Origin: an uncultured Aquimarina sp.
Lineage (GTDB): Bacteria; Bacteroidota; Bacteroidia; Flavobacteriales; Flavobacteriaceae
Direction of reading: 5' to 3'
Length of the DNA stretch: 64,000 nt
NCBI GenBank assembly: GCA_947496555.1
Contig: CANMDH010000011.1
Coordinates: forward strand, 1 to 64,000
The notes under the pieces were generated by a model. The model was not told the DNA's origin and ran no database searches. It saw only the letters and a program-made list of their open reading frames with translations. Positions 1 through 8,600 of the stretch are shown here, one piece after another. The first letter of the stretch is position 1, and the number at the start of each line of letters is the position of its first letter. Both the position numbers and the translations under genes were made by a program.

Positions 1-99
1 TTTGTCGTTATTACAATTTACTGCTTAACAGCAGTATGCACAACTCTTTTTTTAGTTAATCAAAATGCACAACGGGTATAAATAATAAAATTTTATCTT

Positions 100-297
100 A
101 TGTCAAAATCAATTTTAAATCTTGAAGGTGTGAAAACGCTGAACAAAACTGAGCAGCAAACTATTAACGGAGGTAATGTTGGGGATCTTCATTGTCAAGC
201 ATTCCCAGATGCGCCGGGTTGTAGTGTTGGGGATCTTCATTGTCAAGCATTCCCAGATGCACCGGGTTGTACGTCTGAGGGTGTGGGTGAGAATTAA
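100..297 (+). CDS. Double-glycine-leader secreted peptide with duplicated core
   Basis: This 65-residue product has a leader of about 25 residues (MSKSILNLEG..., ending ..TINGG) typical of GG-leader natural-product precursors of Bacteroidetes. Such leaders are normally removed during export by a peptidase-containing ABC transporter. After the GG the core is two near-identical 16-residue units, each with the motif GDLHCQAFPDAPGC, followed by the tail TSEGVGEN. Each unit has two Cys eight residues apart, so a disulfide or other crosslink is plausible. A terminator follows directly, so it looks monocistronic. No transporter or modifying enzyme is encoded nearby in the window, so the export partner must lie elsewhere. 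Bacteriocin, pheromone or structural peptide are all possible; function unknown. The start is the only ATG giving an intact leader. Confidence 0.8.
   Translation: MSKSILNLEGVKTLNKTEQQTINGGNVGDLHCQAFPDAPGCSVGDLHCQAFPDAPGCTSEGVGEN
178..273 (+). repeat. 48-bp in-frame tandem duplication in the peptide core
   Basis: Two 48-bp units (178-225 and 226-273) are almost identical, differing at the third base of one Ala codon (GCG/GCA) and in the last codon. Near identity, including synonymous sites, points to a recent duplication or to gene conversion between the units. Confidence 0.9.
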
Positions 298-313
298 TTA
301 TATACATAGAAGT

Positions 314-340
314 AAAAATGGCATAAAAGCCATTTTTATT
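314..340 (+). terminator. Rho-independent terminator of the peptide gene
   Basis: The arms aaaaatggc (314-322) and gccattttt (329-337) pair perfectly over nine bases around a 6-nt loop, with T-rich sequence on the 3' side. It lies 17 bp after the stop codon. The A/T-rich flanks could make it act in both directions. Confidence 0.75.
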
Positions 341-394
341 TAACAATTTTTAAAAGCTATTCCTTCATAACGCAAGTACATTATAGTACACGTG

Positions 395-431
395 ACAATA
401 TCCAGAAAGTCCGGTGGACTTTCGATATTGT
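395..431. repeat. Long perfect-arm hairpin without T-run
   Basis: Two stacked arms, acaatatc/gatattgt (395-402, 424-431) and gaaagtcc/ggactttc (405-412, 416-423), form a 16-bp stem with a 2-nt bulge and a 3-nt loop. It lies in the gap between the peptide gene and the convergent lipoprotein gene. It lacks a T-run, so it may be a factor-dependent terminator, an RNA-stabilising structure or a small palindromic repeat. Confidence 0.55.
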
Positions 432-500
432 TGGCGCCGATTGCTAAAGCAAAATGACATATACTTGCATTTTACATAATTGCAGATACGACAGCGCAGA

Positions 501-1658
501 TTATTGATTAATAGCTTTTAAATGGGCATATACTGGTTGTCCTTTTACTTTCATCTCTACTTCTCGGTCAAAAATCTTAATACCTTTTACTTGATTAAGT
601 TTTCCGTTTGGAGCGAAAGCTTTGACACCATAGAATTCCCCATTTTCATTTATAGCTTTAACATTAACAATAGTACCTGAACGACTAATGCCTTTTATAT
701 CTAGTTTTACATTATCTTCAGTTACTGCCTTAATTTCGTAAACAGTACCATTTTTTCCAATGGCACTTACAGGTGAATATTCGTCTGAACTTTGCATTAT
801 TTTAACAGGTAGTTCGTACTCCTCTACAAATGCCTTAATATTCATAAAACTATGTTGTTTAGAATCTTGTGTTGCTTTTACATCAAATGTATTGCCTTCT
901 GCATCAAAAGCTTTCACATCTAGATTTTTACCATCAGCAGTTACCGCCTTAATATTCCAGATAATTCTTTCAAAATCAGTTTTATATTTTCTTTTCTTAT
1001 TGATTTCCGATTTTTTAAACATTTTAAACTCAGCTTCATTAGCAGCCGGGTGCATTGCTTTAACATGAGCATGGACGCCTACACCTTTTAATGTCATCTC
1101 TCTTTCTCCTCTGTTAACTTTTATGCCTTTAATATCATTCTGTTTTCCGTCTGGAGAAATAGCTTGCAATCCAATATATTTCCCCTCTTCAGTAATGGCT
1201 TTCATAATGACAATATTTCCAAATCTTCTAATGCCTTTTATATCCAGTTTTTCACCTTCTGTTGTTATTGCTTTAATTTCATACGTATTTCCTTCATTAC
1301 TTATAGCCGCAACAGGTGCAAATTGGTCATCATTCAATAACAACTTAACTGGTAATTCCTCATCATCTGCAATAGCTTTAACATCTAAGAAGCTATTTTG
1401 ATCGGAGTTTTGAATTGCCTTAATGTCGAAGGATTTCCCTTCTTTATCAAAGGCTTTAACATCTAAACTTTTTCCATCTGGAAGAATGGCTTTAACATTC
1501 CAATAGATATTGTTAACTTTTGCAATTTCCTCTGTTTCAGTTTTACTCGTTTCATCTTTTGAAGGGCTATTATTACAGGCCGTTAATAAGAATAAAAACC
1601 CAAGAATAAATAAATTATAACTGATAGATCTAATGAATGAATGGTTTAAGTCTTTCAT
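501..1658 (-). CDS. Lipoprotein made of two large repeats of a KA/KG motif
   Basis: Exported lipoprotein of 385 residues with lipobox LLTAC (Cys 28). The mature part contains two homologous halves (about residues 50-205 and 228-384). Each half is a string of short units, 10-15 residues apart, built on patterns such as W-N-[VI]-K-A, L-D-[VI]-K-A, F-D-[IV]-K-A, Y-E-I-K-A and L-D-I-K-G, often followed by a D-G-K or E-G turn. This suggests a regular beta structure (solenoid or propeller), with Lys-Ala/Gly in each strand. I do not recognise a characterised family. It probably faces the periplasm or the cell surface. The upstream gap carries an intergenic repeat. It appears monocistronic. Confidence 0.8.
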   Translation of the reverse strand: MKDLNHSFIRSISYNLFILGFLFLLTACNNSPSKDETSKTETEEIAKVNNIYWNVKAILPDGKSLDVKAFDKEGKSFDIKAIQNSDQNSFLDVKAIADDEELPVKLLLNDDQFAPVAAISNEGNTYEIKAITTEGEKLDIKGIRRFGNIVIMKAITEEGKYIGLQAISPDGKQNDIKGIKVNRGEREMTLKGVGVHAHVKAMHPAANEAEFKMFKKSEINKKRKYKTDFERIIWNIKAVTADGKNLDVKAFDAEGNTFDVKATQDSKQHSFMNIKAFVEEYELPVKIMQSSDEYSPVSAIGKNGTVYEIKAVTEDNVKLDIKGISRSGTIVNVKAINENGEFYGVKAFAPNGKLNQVKGIKIFDREVEMKVKGQPVYAHLKAINQ

Positions 1659-1823
1659 AATTAAAAATTGAAGTAGAATTATCTAAAAGTAAAGAAAGAT
1701 GATACTATTTTTTATGATATTAGTCATAAAAAAATAGATGTAAATTGATTCCACACACGTTTACTCATTAGATACTATTGTGTTAAGAAATCGTGAACCG
1801 AAATGGTTTCGCTTCACTCCTAT

Positions 1824-1843
1824 ACTTCGACAAACTCAGTGAG
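1824..1843. repeat. TTCGACAA-CTCAG-type intergenic repeat
   Basis: The sequence acttcgacaaactcagtgag resembles a short repeat (cttcgacaagctcag...) that I recall as common between genes in Flavobacteria. Here it lies in the 241-bp gap between 1658 and 1900, next to an inverted repeat (cgaaa-tgg-tttcg, about 1799-1811) and AT-rich taattctta-like low-complexity sequence. Only this copy is seen in the window. The match to the wider family is from memory. Confidence 0.4.
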
Positions 1844-1899
1844 ATGGTTGAGGATAATTCTACTTCAATTCTTAATTCTTAATTATTAATTATTAGCTA

Positions 1900-2580
1900 T
1901 TATTTATTTATTAAAAAATTCTCTAATTCAGATTTCCCGTTATTCAAAATAGCATGATGATGAAAAGGATATATATTTACAAAATCGTACTTCAATAGTT
2001 CTTTACTGCTTCTTATTCTATCTTCTAAATTTTCATATGATGATTGATTTTCTTTAGTGAAATCTATAATTTTACCTTCTCTATTTCCATAGAATGTATC
2101 GCCCGTAAATAAGGATTTTGTGTTTTTTTCTAATAGACAAATTGCTCCCGCACTATGTCCAGGCGTGCGGATTACCTCTATATGATTTGCAAATTCTGGA
2201 ATTTCCGTAAATAGCACATCGGGTTTCATTCGTAGCCACGGATGGCTTTCATCAGCTTTATGGGCATATACGGTAATATCTATTTTTTCTTGCCATAGTG
2301 TTCCATCCTCGATACCGCAAGAACCGTGGGATAAAATGGCATCTATGGGTTTTTTAAATGACTGTAAGAAATTCTGTAGCTCTACCGTATATGTTGGAAT
2401 ATCAAAAAGCAGCAACCTATCCTCTAGTTCAAGTAGATAGACATGTACTTTTTCACTATAAAAATATTGATTGTTTATTCTATAAATATTTTGGTGAAGC
2501 TTCGTAACTAATTCTTCCTTTTGAGCGAGACAAGAATTTAAAATCAATGTAAAAGTTAATATGATACTATATATTTTCAT
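1900..2580 (-). CDS. Metallo-beta-lactamase-fold protein with degenerate metal motif
   Basis: Exported 226-residue protein with an N-terminal hydrophobic segment containing Cys 17 (NSCLAQ; possible lipoprotein). The fold is recognisable from strand ..LLLFDIP.., TPGHSAG (His 142), FTGDTFY (Asp 161) and a late His cluster HHH (207-209). The usual HxHxDH motif is replaced by HGSCGI (residues 85-90), so only the first His remains. The binuclear zinc site of active family members is therefore incomplete. It may be catalytically dead, bind one metal, or have a changed role. It starts 21 bp after the DUF5916 gene stop on the same strand, so the two are probably cotranscribed. Confidence 0.8.
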   Translation of the reverse strand: MKIYSIILTFTLILNSCLAQKEELVTKLHQNIYRINNQYFYSEKVHVYLLELEDRLLLFDIPTYTVELQNFLQSFKKPIDAILSHGSCGIEDGTLWQEKIDITVYAHKADESHPWLRMKPDVLFTEIPEFANHIEVIRTPGHSAGAICLLEKNTKSLFTGDTFYGNREGKIIDFTKENQSSYENLEDRIRSSKELLKYDFVNIYPFHHHAILNNGKSELENFLINK

Positions 2581-2601
2581 AATATTTGTTTTTAGTAAAT
2601 T

Positions 2602-4854
2602 TTATATATCCAGCCAGTAATTTAGTTTTATTACCAACGCCCTATTCTTTTCTCCCCAATTTTCGATGGCGTAATTATTCGTGTATACGATAAATAGGTT
2701 AGATAGCGAATTTATTTGCCATTGTATTCGGCTATTAATATTAAAATTATCCTGTTGGGTGTTGTACTGTAAAAAGGTAGTCCAGAACCATGATTTAGAA
2801 AAATTGAGTTCAAATTTGCTTCCTACTAATACAAGTTCTGTCTTGCCATAAGGTTCAGGAAGTCTTATATCGTTATATTCTGTATTGACAGAAAATATTC
2901 CCCAGGGCTGCAAACGATACTCTATATTTAGAGTAGCTTGCCCTCTTTTACCATTGTAAAAACCACCAAATTGAATTCCTGTCTCAAGAATGATTTTCTT
3001 TCTATTATCAGTACTATAGAAAAGAGCTGCTGTATTGTAATTATAGGTTCCAGCAGGCAACGGTTCCCCTTCGGTAAATGCAAAAGGATACAATAATCTT
3101 GGTCTTAAGAAACTATACGAAAAATTGAATTCACTTGAATTTTTCCATTTTAAAATATAGTTCGGTATCCATTCACTTCTAAACATGACTCCATCCCTTG
3201 TAATACTATATATGTTTCTTATTCCGAGGCGATGAGAATTAATTTTTTTTCCTTCTGGGTAGAAGGTATAACCGGCTCTAGTAAAAAAATGGTCAAACCC
3301 CTTTCTGAAAATAGTATCGTTTAAGGCATCTCTATGAAACATACGTGGAATGAATCCTATCTCGTTAATGTAATTATTACCAACTCCTGCAACGTTTGAA
3401 AAAAAGCTGATATTTCGGTCATTATACCCTAGTTCTGTTTTATAAAAACCATTTTTACCTTTAACATCAGGACTATCAGATAAACCATAGCCCAACGAAC
3501 TTCTCCATTTACCGTTATTGGAACGATAAGCTACTTCTAAACCGCCAGTTCTATTGAAATCATCTTTTTGAATTTTTCCATCTTTTACATCTTGAAGGTT
3601 ATGAAAATATCCTTTTATAAAAACTTTTCCTAATAAGCGATGATGAGTGGCAAAAGAAGTATAATTCACTCCATTTATTTCGGCGGATTGGTCGGTAAGT
3701 ACATTCATCAATCCAACACGAAAATCCTTATTTATCGCCCCGCTGAGCCTTACTCCAAAAAGAATTGGAATCGTATTTCCATTTTCATCCAGTCCAATAG
3801 TACGAGAATAAAAAGGACGCATTGGTGGGATGCCAAAAATCTCGAAAAGGTCGCTATTTTCTTGAAAAAAAAGTCGCTGTTCTGGAAATCGGATGTTCAC
3901 AGTAGAAAGATTGGTTACTTGCTGATCCACTTCTACCTGTGAAAAATCCGGATTTACCGTTATATCAAGGTCTAAGCCAGGTGTAATGGCAATTTTAGCA
4001 TCTATGCCAGCCTTTATTGTTAGATTACTTTTACTATTTCCGGATGTAAAGTCCTTACTATATTCGCCAAGCATATAGGGACTTATAGCACCGATTCTTT
4101 TTTTTGCATTAAGCACTGAGGGCCATTTTAGATGGCCTAGATTATCGAGATTCATTTCTTGATACTCAATAGGAACAGGAGACCAAGTATGATAACTATT
4201 GGTAGTAGCATCTCTTCTAAAAAAATTAATACCCCAATCACCTTTATTTGCATATCGCAATACTCGGAAGGGAATAGCAATTTCTACAGTCCATTTGTCT
4301 TCATAAACTTGGACCCCCGCTTGCCATTGACTGTTCCAAGAATTATTTACGGCATTAAAAAGACTGGTTTCCCTGGTAATATTTTGATTCCCTAGCGTAG
4401 CATCTACTTCAACAGACTTTGGGTTTGTTGCAAAGATGTAGCCCGAATTTTTAGCATTCAAGGGGTCCAGAACAACGCCAAATACATCCCCATTCCAAAA
4501 CAACGGATTGTCTCGTTTTAAAGTTAATACGGTACTCGGTCTATTTGTATAGCAGGTTGCGGCGATATATATTTTAGTATTATCGTAAGCAATTTGCACT
4601 TCTGTTTGAATAAATTCATTAGATAGTTTATCACCTCTTGGAAAATTCATCCAAAAGTCTTTTGCTTTGGGTATTTCGCTCCAAATATTTTCGGTAAGTT
4701 CCCCATCGATACGTATTGAGCTATTAATATACGTGGGACTATACTTTTTTATATTTTTCGAATGAACATTTTTTTCTTGGGAGATACTGTTTTGTACGAT
4801 TAGAAGAATGAGCAAAAATATTCCTAAAAGGTCCTTATTGATAGATTGTTTCAT
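2602..4854 (-). CDS. DUF5916 outer-membrane protein with CBM9-like N-terminus
   Basis: Large exported protein (750 residues) with a signal peptide ending around ..QNSISQ. After it comes a carbohydrate-binding family 9-like domain (roughly 40-230), with the signature IRIDGELTENIW, VQIAYDNTKIYIA and a stretch around WTVEIAIPF. The rest (about 250-750) is the DUF5916 region, rich in alternating aromatic/polar strands and ending in a hydrophobic residue pattern like a beta-barrel. Typical family length is 700-850, so it is complete. Family members are widespread in Bacteroidetes and of unproven function. Outer-membrane location is inferred. It is probably the first gene of a two-gene unit with the metallo-beta-lactamase-like gene. 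Confidence 0.85.
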   Translation of the reverse strand: MKQSINKDLLGIFLLILLIVQNSISQEKNVHSKNIKKYSPTYINSSIRIDGELTENIWSEIPKAKDFWMNFPRGDKLSNEFIQTEVQIAYDNTKIYIAATCYTNRPSTVLTLKRDNPLFWNGDVFGVVLDPLNAKNSGYIFATNPKSVEVDATLGNQNITRETSLFNAVNNSWNSQWQAGVQVYEDKWTVEIAIPFRVLRYANKGDWGINFFRRDATTNSYHTWSPVPIEYQEMNLDNLGHLKWPSVLNAKKRIGAISPYMLGEYSKDFTSGNSKSNLTIKAGIDAKIAITPGLDLDITVNPDFSQVEVDQQVTNLSTVNIRFPEQRLFFQENSDLFEIFGIPPMRPFYSRTIGLDENGNTIPILFGVRLSGAINKDFRVGLMNVLTDQSAEINGVNYTSFATHHRLLGKVFIKGYFHNLQDVKDGKIQKDDFNRTGGLEVAYRSNNGKWRSSLGYGLSDSPDVKGKNGFYKTELGYNDRNISFFSNVAGVGNNYINEIGFIPRMFHRDALNDTIFRKGFDHFFTRAGYTFYPEGKKINSHRLGIRNIYSITRDGVMFRSEWIPNYILKWKNSSEFNFSYSFLRPRLLYPFAFTEGEPLPAGTYNYNTAALFYSTDNRKKIILETGIQFGGFYNGKRGQATLNIEYRLQPWGIFSVNTEYNDIRLPEPYGKTELVLVGSKFELNFSKSWFWTTFLQYNTQQDNFNINSRIQWQINSLSNLFIVYTNNYAIENWGEKNRALVIKLNYWLDI

Positions 4855-4983
4855 ACCACAAATCTAAAAACAGCCTTTTCTAGAAAACGAATTTTTTCAG
4901 TACTCGTTACTATTATTTCAGAAGTGTTTCAGGAATAAAAGATTACAAATCAATGTGTTAATATATTTTTTTTGATTTTCACT

Positions 4984-6279
4984 TCATTCCGAGAAATCCA
5001 AAAGAATAGCTAATTCCCTATTTTTTGAAAGGGTCTTAACGTCAATTTTTATATGCTGTGGGAGGCACTCTAGTTCATAAACACCAGAGCCCTTTATTTT
5101 TTGTTTAATCAATTCGTTCGATTTAAGCGGTGCGTAACCAATTTCTTCAAGTTTAGGGTTTAGGAAACGTTTTCTTATATCGTGGATAGCTTTGTATATA
5201 TCTCCGAAAACTTTATGCGAACCACCTCTGGAACGGACAGGACTTTGTGTTTTTCTATATATTGCGAATTGCAACAAGTCCTTATACTCTCTGGTCAAAG
5301 AAGGAAATTGCATTTTGACAGCAGTCATACCTCTTTCGAGCATTGTCAATTCCAGAACATATAGATTATGTTGCTTGTAAAATTTAAGGTATCGTTTTTC
5401 GCTAAGGCATTCATCTTTTGTATTAAGTAGTGAAGATGGTTGCTTTTTCAATGTTGTTATTTCTGTTTCATAGGCATTTACGATAGTTTTTTCATATTCC
5501 AACTGTTCCTCTATCTTCAAAAGTTTATGTAGATATTCTTCTTGGATCTCCTTTAAGTATATCGCAATCAATAAAATTATGGTTGACGTAATTAAAATGA
5601 GATGAAAACTATAGAGAAATATATAGCGATACAAAATATTATCCAATTCTAGAAATGGTACAAGAAAATTAAGAACAAAAAATGAAAGGACAAACAAAAT
5701 CATAATACCATTAAATCCTTTTCCCAGAAAAATCAATGTAACATAATTGAGTAAAAGAACATAACAGAAGGCTGATACAGATAAAAATGAATAAAAACCA
5801 TCGATATAAATTAAAAAGGGCTGTTCTACATTGATATCCAAACTCCAGTTCAGGACATAGAATATAATAACGACCACATTTAGGACTAAAACAGTCAGCG
5901 CCCAGTTAGTAGTGCTGGTCAATCTAGGGAATTTTTCTTTTAATTTTTCAAGACCATACGGAAATGAAAATAAGGTTGCCAATAAAAAAGCATTATTGAA
6001 TGCAGAAAATAAATTAATAAATAGCAATTGTTGCGTTTGGGTTTTGGCATCCATACTGGGAGAAGGCTGGTCAAAAATAAGTCGAGTGATATCTATGGCC
6101 ATCCACATAAGTATAGCTAATGCCATAAAAAGTGCAGTCCAACTATAATTTTTGTTATTTTTTTGATAAAACCATAAGAATATAAGTATAGAAAAGCCCA
6201 AAGAACAAAAAATTAAATGGATCATTTGACCAATTTGAAATCCAGATTCAAGATTTAAGTAAGGGATGACTACAAGCAT
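4984..6279 (-). CDS. Orphan 7-TM protein with coiled coil and C-terminal cytosolic domain
   Basis: Membrane protein of 431 residues. Residues 15-235 hold about seven hydrophobic segments, followed by a charged linker (LKEIQEEYLHKLLKIEEQLEYEK) that looks like a coiled coil. A C-terminal part of about 150 residues has a basic helix region (RKTQSPVRSRGGSHKVFGDI). I do not recognise this C-terminal domain. The layout 7TM-coiled coil-output resembles 7TM signal transducers, and the basic helices could bind nucleic acid or a partner. It is divergent from the AraC-type membrane regulator at 6701, across a 421-bp gap. Function unknown. Confidence 0.7.
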   Translation of the reverse strand: MLVVIPYLNLESGFQIGQMIHLIFCSLGFSILIFLWFYQKNNKNYSWTALFMALAILMWMAIDITRLIFDQPSPSMDAKTQTQQLLFINLFSAFNNAFLLATLFSFPYGLEKLKEKFPRLTSTTNWALTVLVLNVVVIIFYVLNWSLDINVEQPFLIYIDGFYSFLSVSAFCYVLLLNYVTLIFLGKGFNGIMILFVLSFFVLNFLVPFLELDNILYRYIFLYSFHLILITSTIILLIAIYLKEIQEEYLHKLLKIEEQLEYEKTIVNAYETEITTLKKQPSSLLNTKDECLSEKRYLKFYKQHNLYVLELTMLERGMTAVKMQFPSLTREYKDLLQFAIYRKTQSPVRSRGGSHKVFGDIYKAIHDIRKRFLNPKLEEIGYAPLKSNELIKQKIKGSGVYELECLPQHIKIDVKTLSKNRELAILLDFSE

Positions 6280-6700
6280 ACATTCTTAATTTCTTGTAAA
6301 TTTAAATCATTTTAAATTAGATTGTAAATGACAGACTTCGGTATTTATTAGGAAACGATTATATACAATCCCATTCCATGCACATTTTGTCATCACTCCT
6401 CTGCGCCTTTTAAGTATTGTTTAATATTTCAATAACTAGGTATTTGTGAATCTCCTCCCTCGATTTCAACAAAAAGAGTATTTTTCGATACGCTAAGTTC
6501 ATATTCGTAAGTTATAATGTTACCCACCGAACTACGTACGGATTTTAAAGATTGATTTGTGATCAATTATAAAAACTCATGTAACATCCTAGAATATTTA
6601 TAGTTATTGGTATGGTGTATCATATTTGGGGCATGAAACATTCGTGTTCCAATAATTTGTACTTCTCATTGAGCTTTAATAACATTAATTTTTTCAAAAA
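6280..6700. other. Divergent intergenic region, no gene seen
   Basis: This 421-bp gap separates the orphan 7TM gene (minus) from the AraC-type regulator gene (plus) and must carry both promoters. A catatttg sequence near 6624-6631 resembles the Bacteroidetes -7 element, but I see no well-spaced -33 partner. No open frame or hairpin of note. Confidence 0.4.
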
Positions 6701-7792
6701 TTGAATATAACAATATTAGACTTTGCAATTATTACCAGTGGTAGTATAGGATATTTTATGAGTGTAGCCCTAGTTACGACCTCTTTTTATAAAAATCACG
6801 CAAATAACTACCTCTCCCTATTTCTATTCTTACTTACAAGTTTGATTTTTTTAGATTGGTATGATACAGGAAATGCCGTTTTGATATTTATAAACAATAT
6901 CATGTTAGATCTCCTACTTGGGGTTACTTTATTTACATATTTTCTAATTCAAATTAAGCATATCCACCTTAAAAAAAGATGGTACAAATGGTTGTACGTT
7001 CCTTTCTTTTGCGCTGTGATTATTGAAATTTTTCTTCAGTTATATTTTAGTTTTATAGAGTATGATGCAGATCTGGATGATCTGTTATTTAATATTAAGA
7101 GCAATGTATCGTACGTCTACAATGTATTTTTAATCTTTTGGGGAAGGAATTTAGTAAAAAGGTCCAACACTATTTCAGAAGCAAAAAAGCGTTGGTTGTT
7201 GCGATTGAATCTTTTTATTATATGCATTATTATGATTTGGCTTTTGTCTCAAATAGAAGTGTATATTTTCGATTCGGCATATGCAACAAATTTTCTATGG
7301 ATAATCATTTCGTTTTTATCGTGGTGGATTTTGTATTATGGAGTGTTCAAACTACAGATAGTAGTTCAAAAAGACGAAATACACCAATATTTGGTTTCAA
7401 AAAAGGCAAATGATACTACTACAAAAAAGAAAATAAACGAAACCACTGTTTCTAAAGTTATTACCCAATTATATATAGTAATGGATGCCGAGGAGTTATA
7501 TAGAAACCCCCTTTTAAGTAGGTTAGATCTAGCTACTCGATTGGGAACAAGCGAAGGATATTTGTCACAAATCATAAATCAGGAAACTAATAAAAGCGTC
7601 ATTCAGTTTGTAAATGAATATCGAATTGAAGCTGCTAAAAATCTATTACATGATCCAGTATTTAGTAAATATTCTGTTGAAGCTATAGGTATGGAATCTG
7701 GTTTTAAATCTAAAAGCGCCTTTTATAACACTTTTAAAACTAGTTTGGGGATATCTCCAGGAGCTTTCAGAAAACTTCAAAAAACGTCCTGA
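6701..7792 (+). CDS. Membrane-anchored AraC-family transcriptional regulator
   Basis: The N-terminal half (about residues 5-225) contains six or seven hydrophobic segments. The C-terminal 100 residues are an AraC/XylS helix-turn-helix domain: first HTH ..SRLDLATRLGTSEGYLSQIIN.., second ..YSVEAIGMESGFKSKSAFYNTFKTSLGISPGAFRK. This 7TM-AraC layout is common in Bacteroidetes and suggests a sensor that acts on DNA from the membrane. The frame opens with TTG (6701); the first in-frame ATG is residue 20 (6758), but that would remove most of the first membrane segment. It may control the outer-membrane protein and peptidase genes downstream, which is inference only. Confidence 0.85.
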   Translation: MNITILDFAIITSGSIGYFMSVALVTTSFYKNHANNYLSLFLFLLTSLIFLDWYDTGNAVLIFINNIMLDLLLGVTLFTYFLIQIKHIHLKKRWYKWLYVPFFCAVIIEIFLQLYFSFIEYDADLDDLLFNIKSNVSYVYNVFLIFWGRNLVKRSNTISEAKKRWLLRLNLFIICIIMIWLLSQIEVYIFDSAYATNFLWIIISFLSWWILYYGVFKLQIVVQKDEIHQYLVSKKANDTTTKKKINETTVSKVITQLYIVMDAEELYRNPLLSRLDLATRLGTSEGYLSQIINQETNKSVIQFVNEYRIEAAKNLLHDPVFSKYSVEAIGMESGFKSKSAFYNTFKTSLGISPGAFRKLQKTS

Positions 7793-7893
7793 TTCGTATA
7801 ATCCTATTGTTTTAGTACTTCTTCAGCCTTAAAATTACCTTTTTGTTTTTTTGAACTCAATACTTTTACTCCAGTTAATCAAAAAACATAAAA

Positions 7894-8454
7894 ATGACTA
7901 AAGTATTTTTCACTTCCCTTTTAGTAATGAGTTCTTATTTCGGATTTTCACAAAATGTACAAGAAGCATCCGTAGAAAAATCAACCTTTGGAATTCAAAT
8001 CGGGGTCATGGGTGTATGGGCTTATAATGAATTAAAAATATCCAATCAAGTTGCTTTACGAAGTGAAATAGGAATAGCGATTGTAGGTTTGTGGACAGAT
8101 GGTAATGACACCCTGGTTGGTACTGGTTATTCATTACCTATAGTAGCATTAGAACCTCGTTGGTACTATAATTTAAACAAAAGAGCAAATCAAGGCAAAA
8201 GAATAGATGGTAACAGTGGCAATTATGTATCGCTACGAGGTAGTTACTATTTTTATGACAATGCTGATTCTGGTACTGATAGAAATTTGTCAAGTCATCC
8301 ATTTACAGCAATAAGCTGGGGAATTAGAAGAAATATTGGTAATCATTTTAATTATGAAGTTGGTGTTGGTGGAGGACTTGGTTTCGGAAACGATACTGGC
8401 AGAGAAATTGGCTTAACACCATATTTTAATCTCAAAATTGGATATCGTTTTTAA
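7894..8454 (+). CDS. Small exported outer-membrane beta-barrel-like protein
   Basis: A 186-residue protein with a clear signal peptide (MTKVFFTSLLVMSSYFGFSQ). The mature part is rich in Gly and aromatic residues in alternating strands, and ends with ..YFNLKIGYRF, a terminal-Phe pattern typical of outer-membrane beta-barrels. It contains a motif ALEPRWYYNLNKRAN that is common in Bacteroidetes proteins of this kind. No specific function can be assigned. It lies 100 bp after the AraC gene with a probable own promoter region. Confidence 0.75.
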   Translation: MTKVFFTSLLVMSSYFGFSQNVQEASVEKSTFGIQIGVMGVWAYNELKISNQVALRSEIGIAIVGLWTDGNDTLVGTGYSLPIVALEPRWYYNLNKRANQGKRIDGNSGNYVSLRGSYYFYDNADSGTDRNLSSHPFTAISWGIRRNIGNHFNYEVGVGGGLGFGNDTGREIGLTPYFNLKIGYRF

Positions 8455-8600
8455 ATACAACGCTATAAAAACCAGGTCGGATTTTCTTCAGTTTTAATAA
8501 AACAGGGCCTCAGTCTTTATACAACATGTTACTTTTCACAAAAAAAATAAAAATTATTATTATGATGTTATATGCAATCCAAAAAGAAATCCCTTTTACT

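Noticed and set aside
164-346. 60-residue minus-strand frame opposite the peptide gene
   Set aside because: It mirrors the duplicated core on the other strand, has no own signal or neighbour, and overlaps the terminator.
6624-6631. Promoter of the AraC-type gene
   Set aside because: catatttg resembles a -7 element, but no TTG lies at the right distance upstream.
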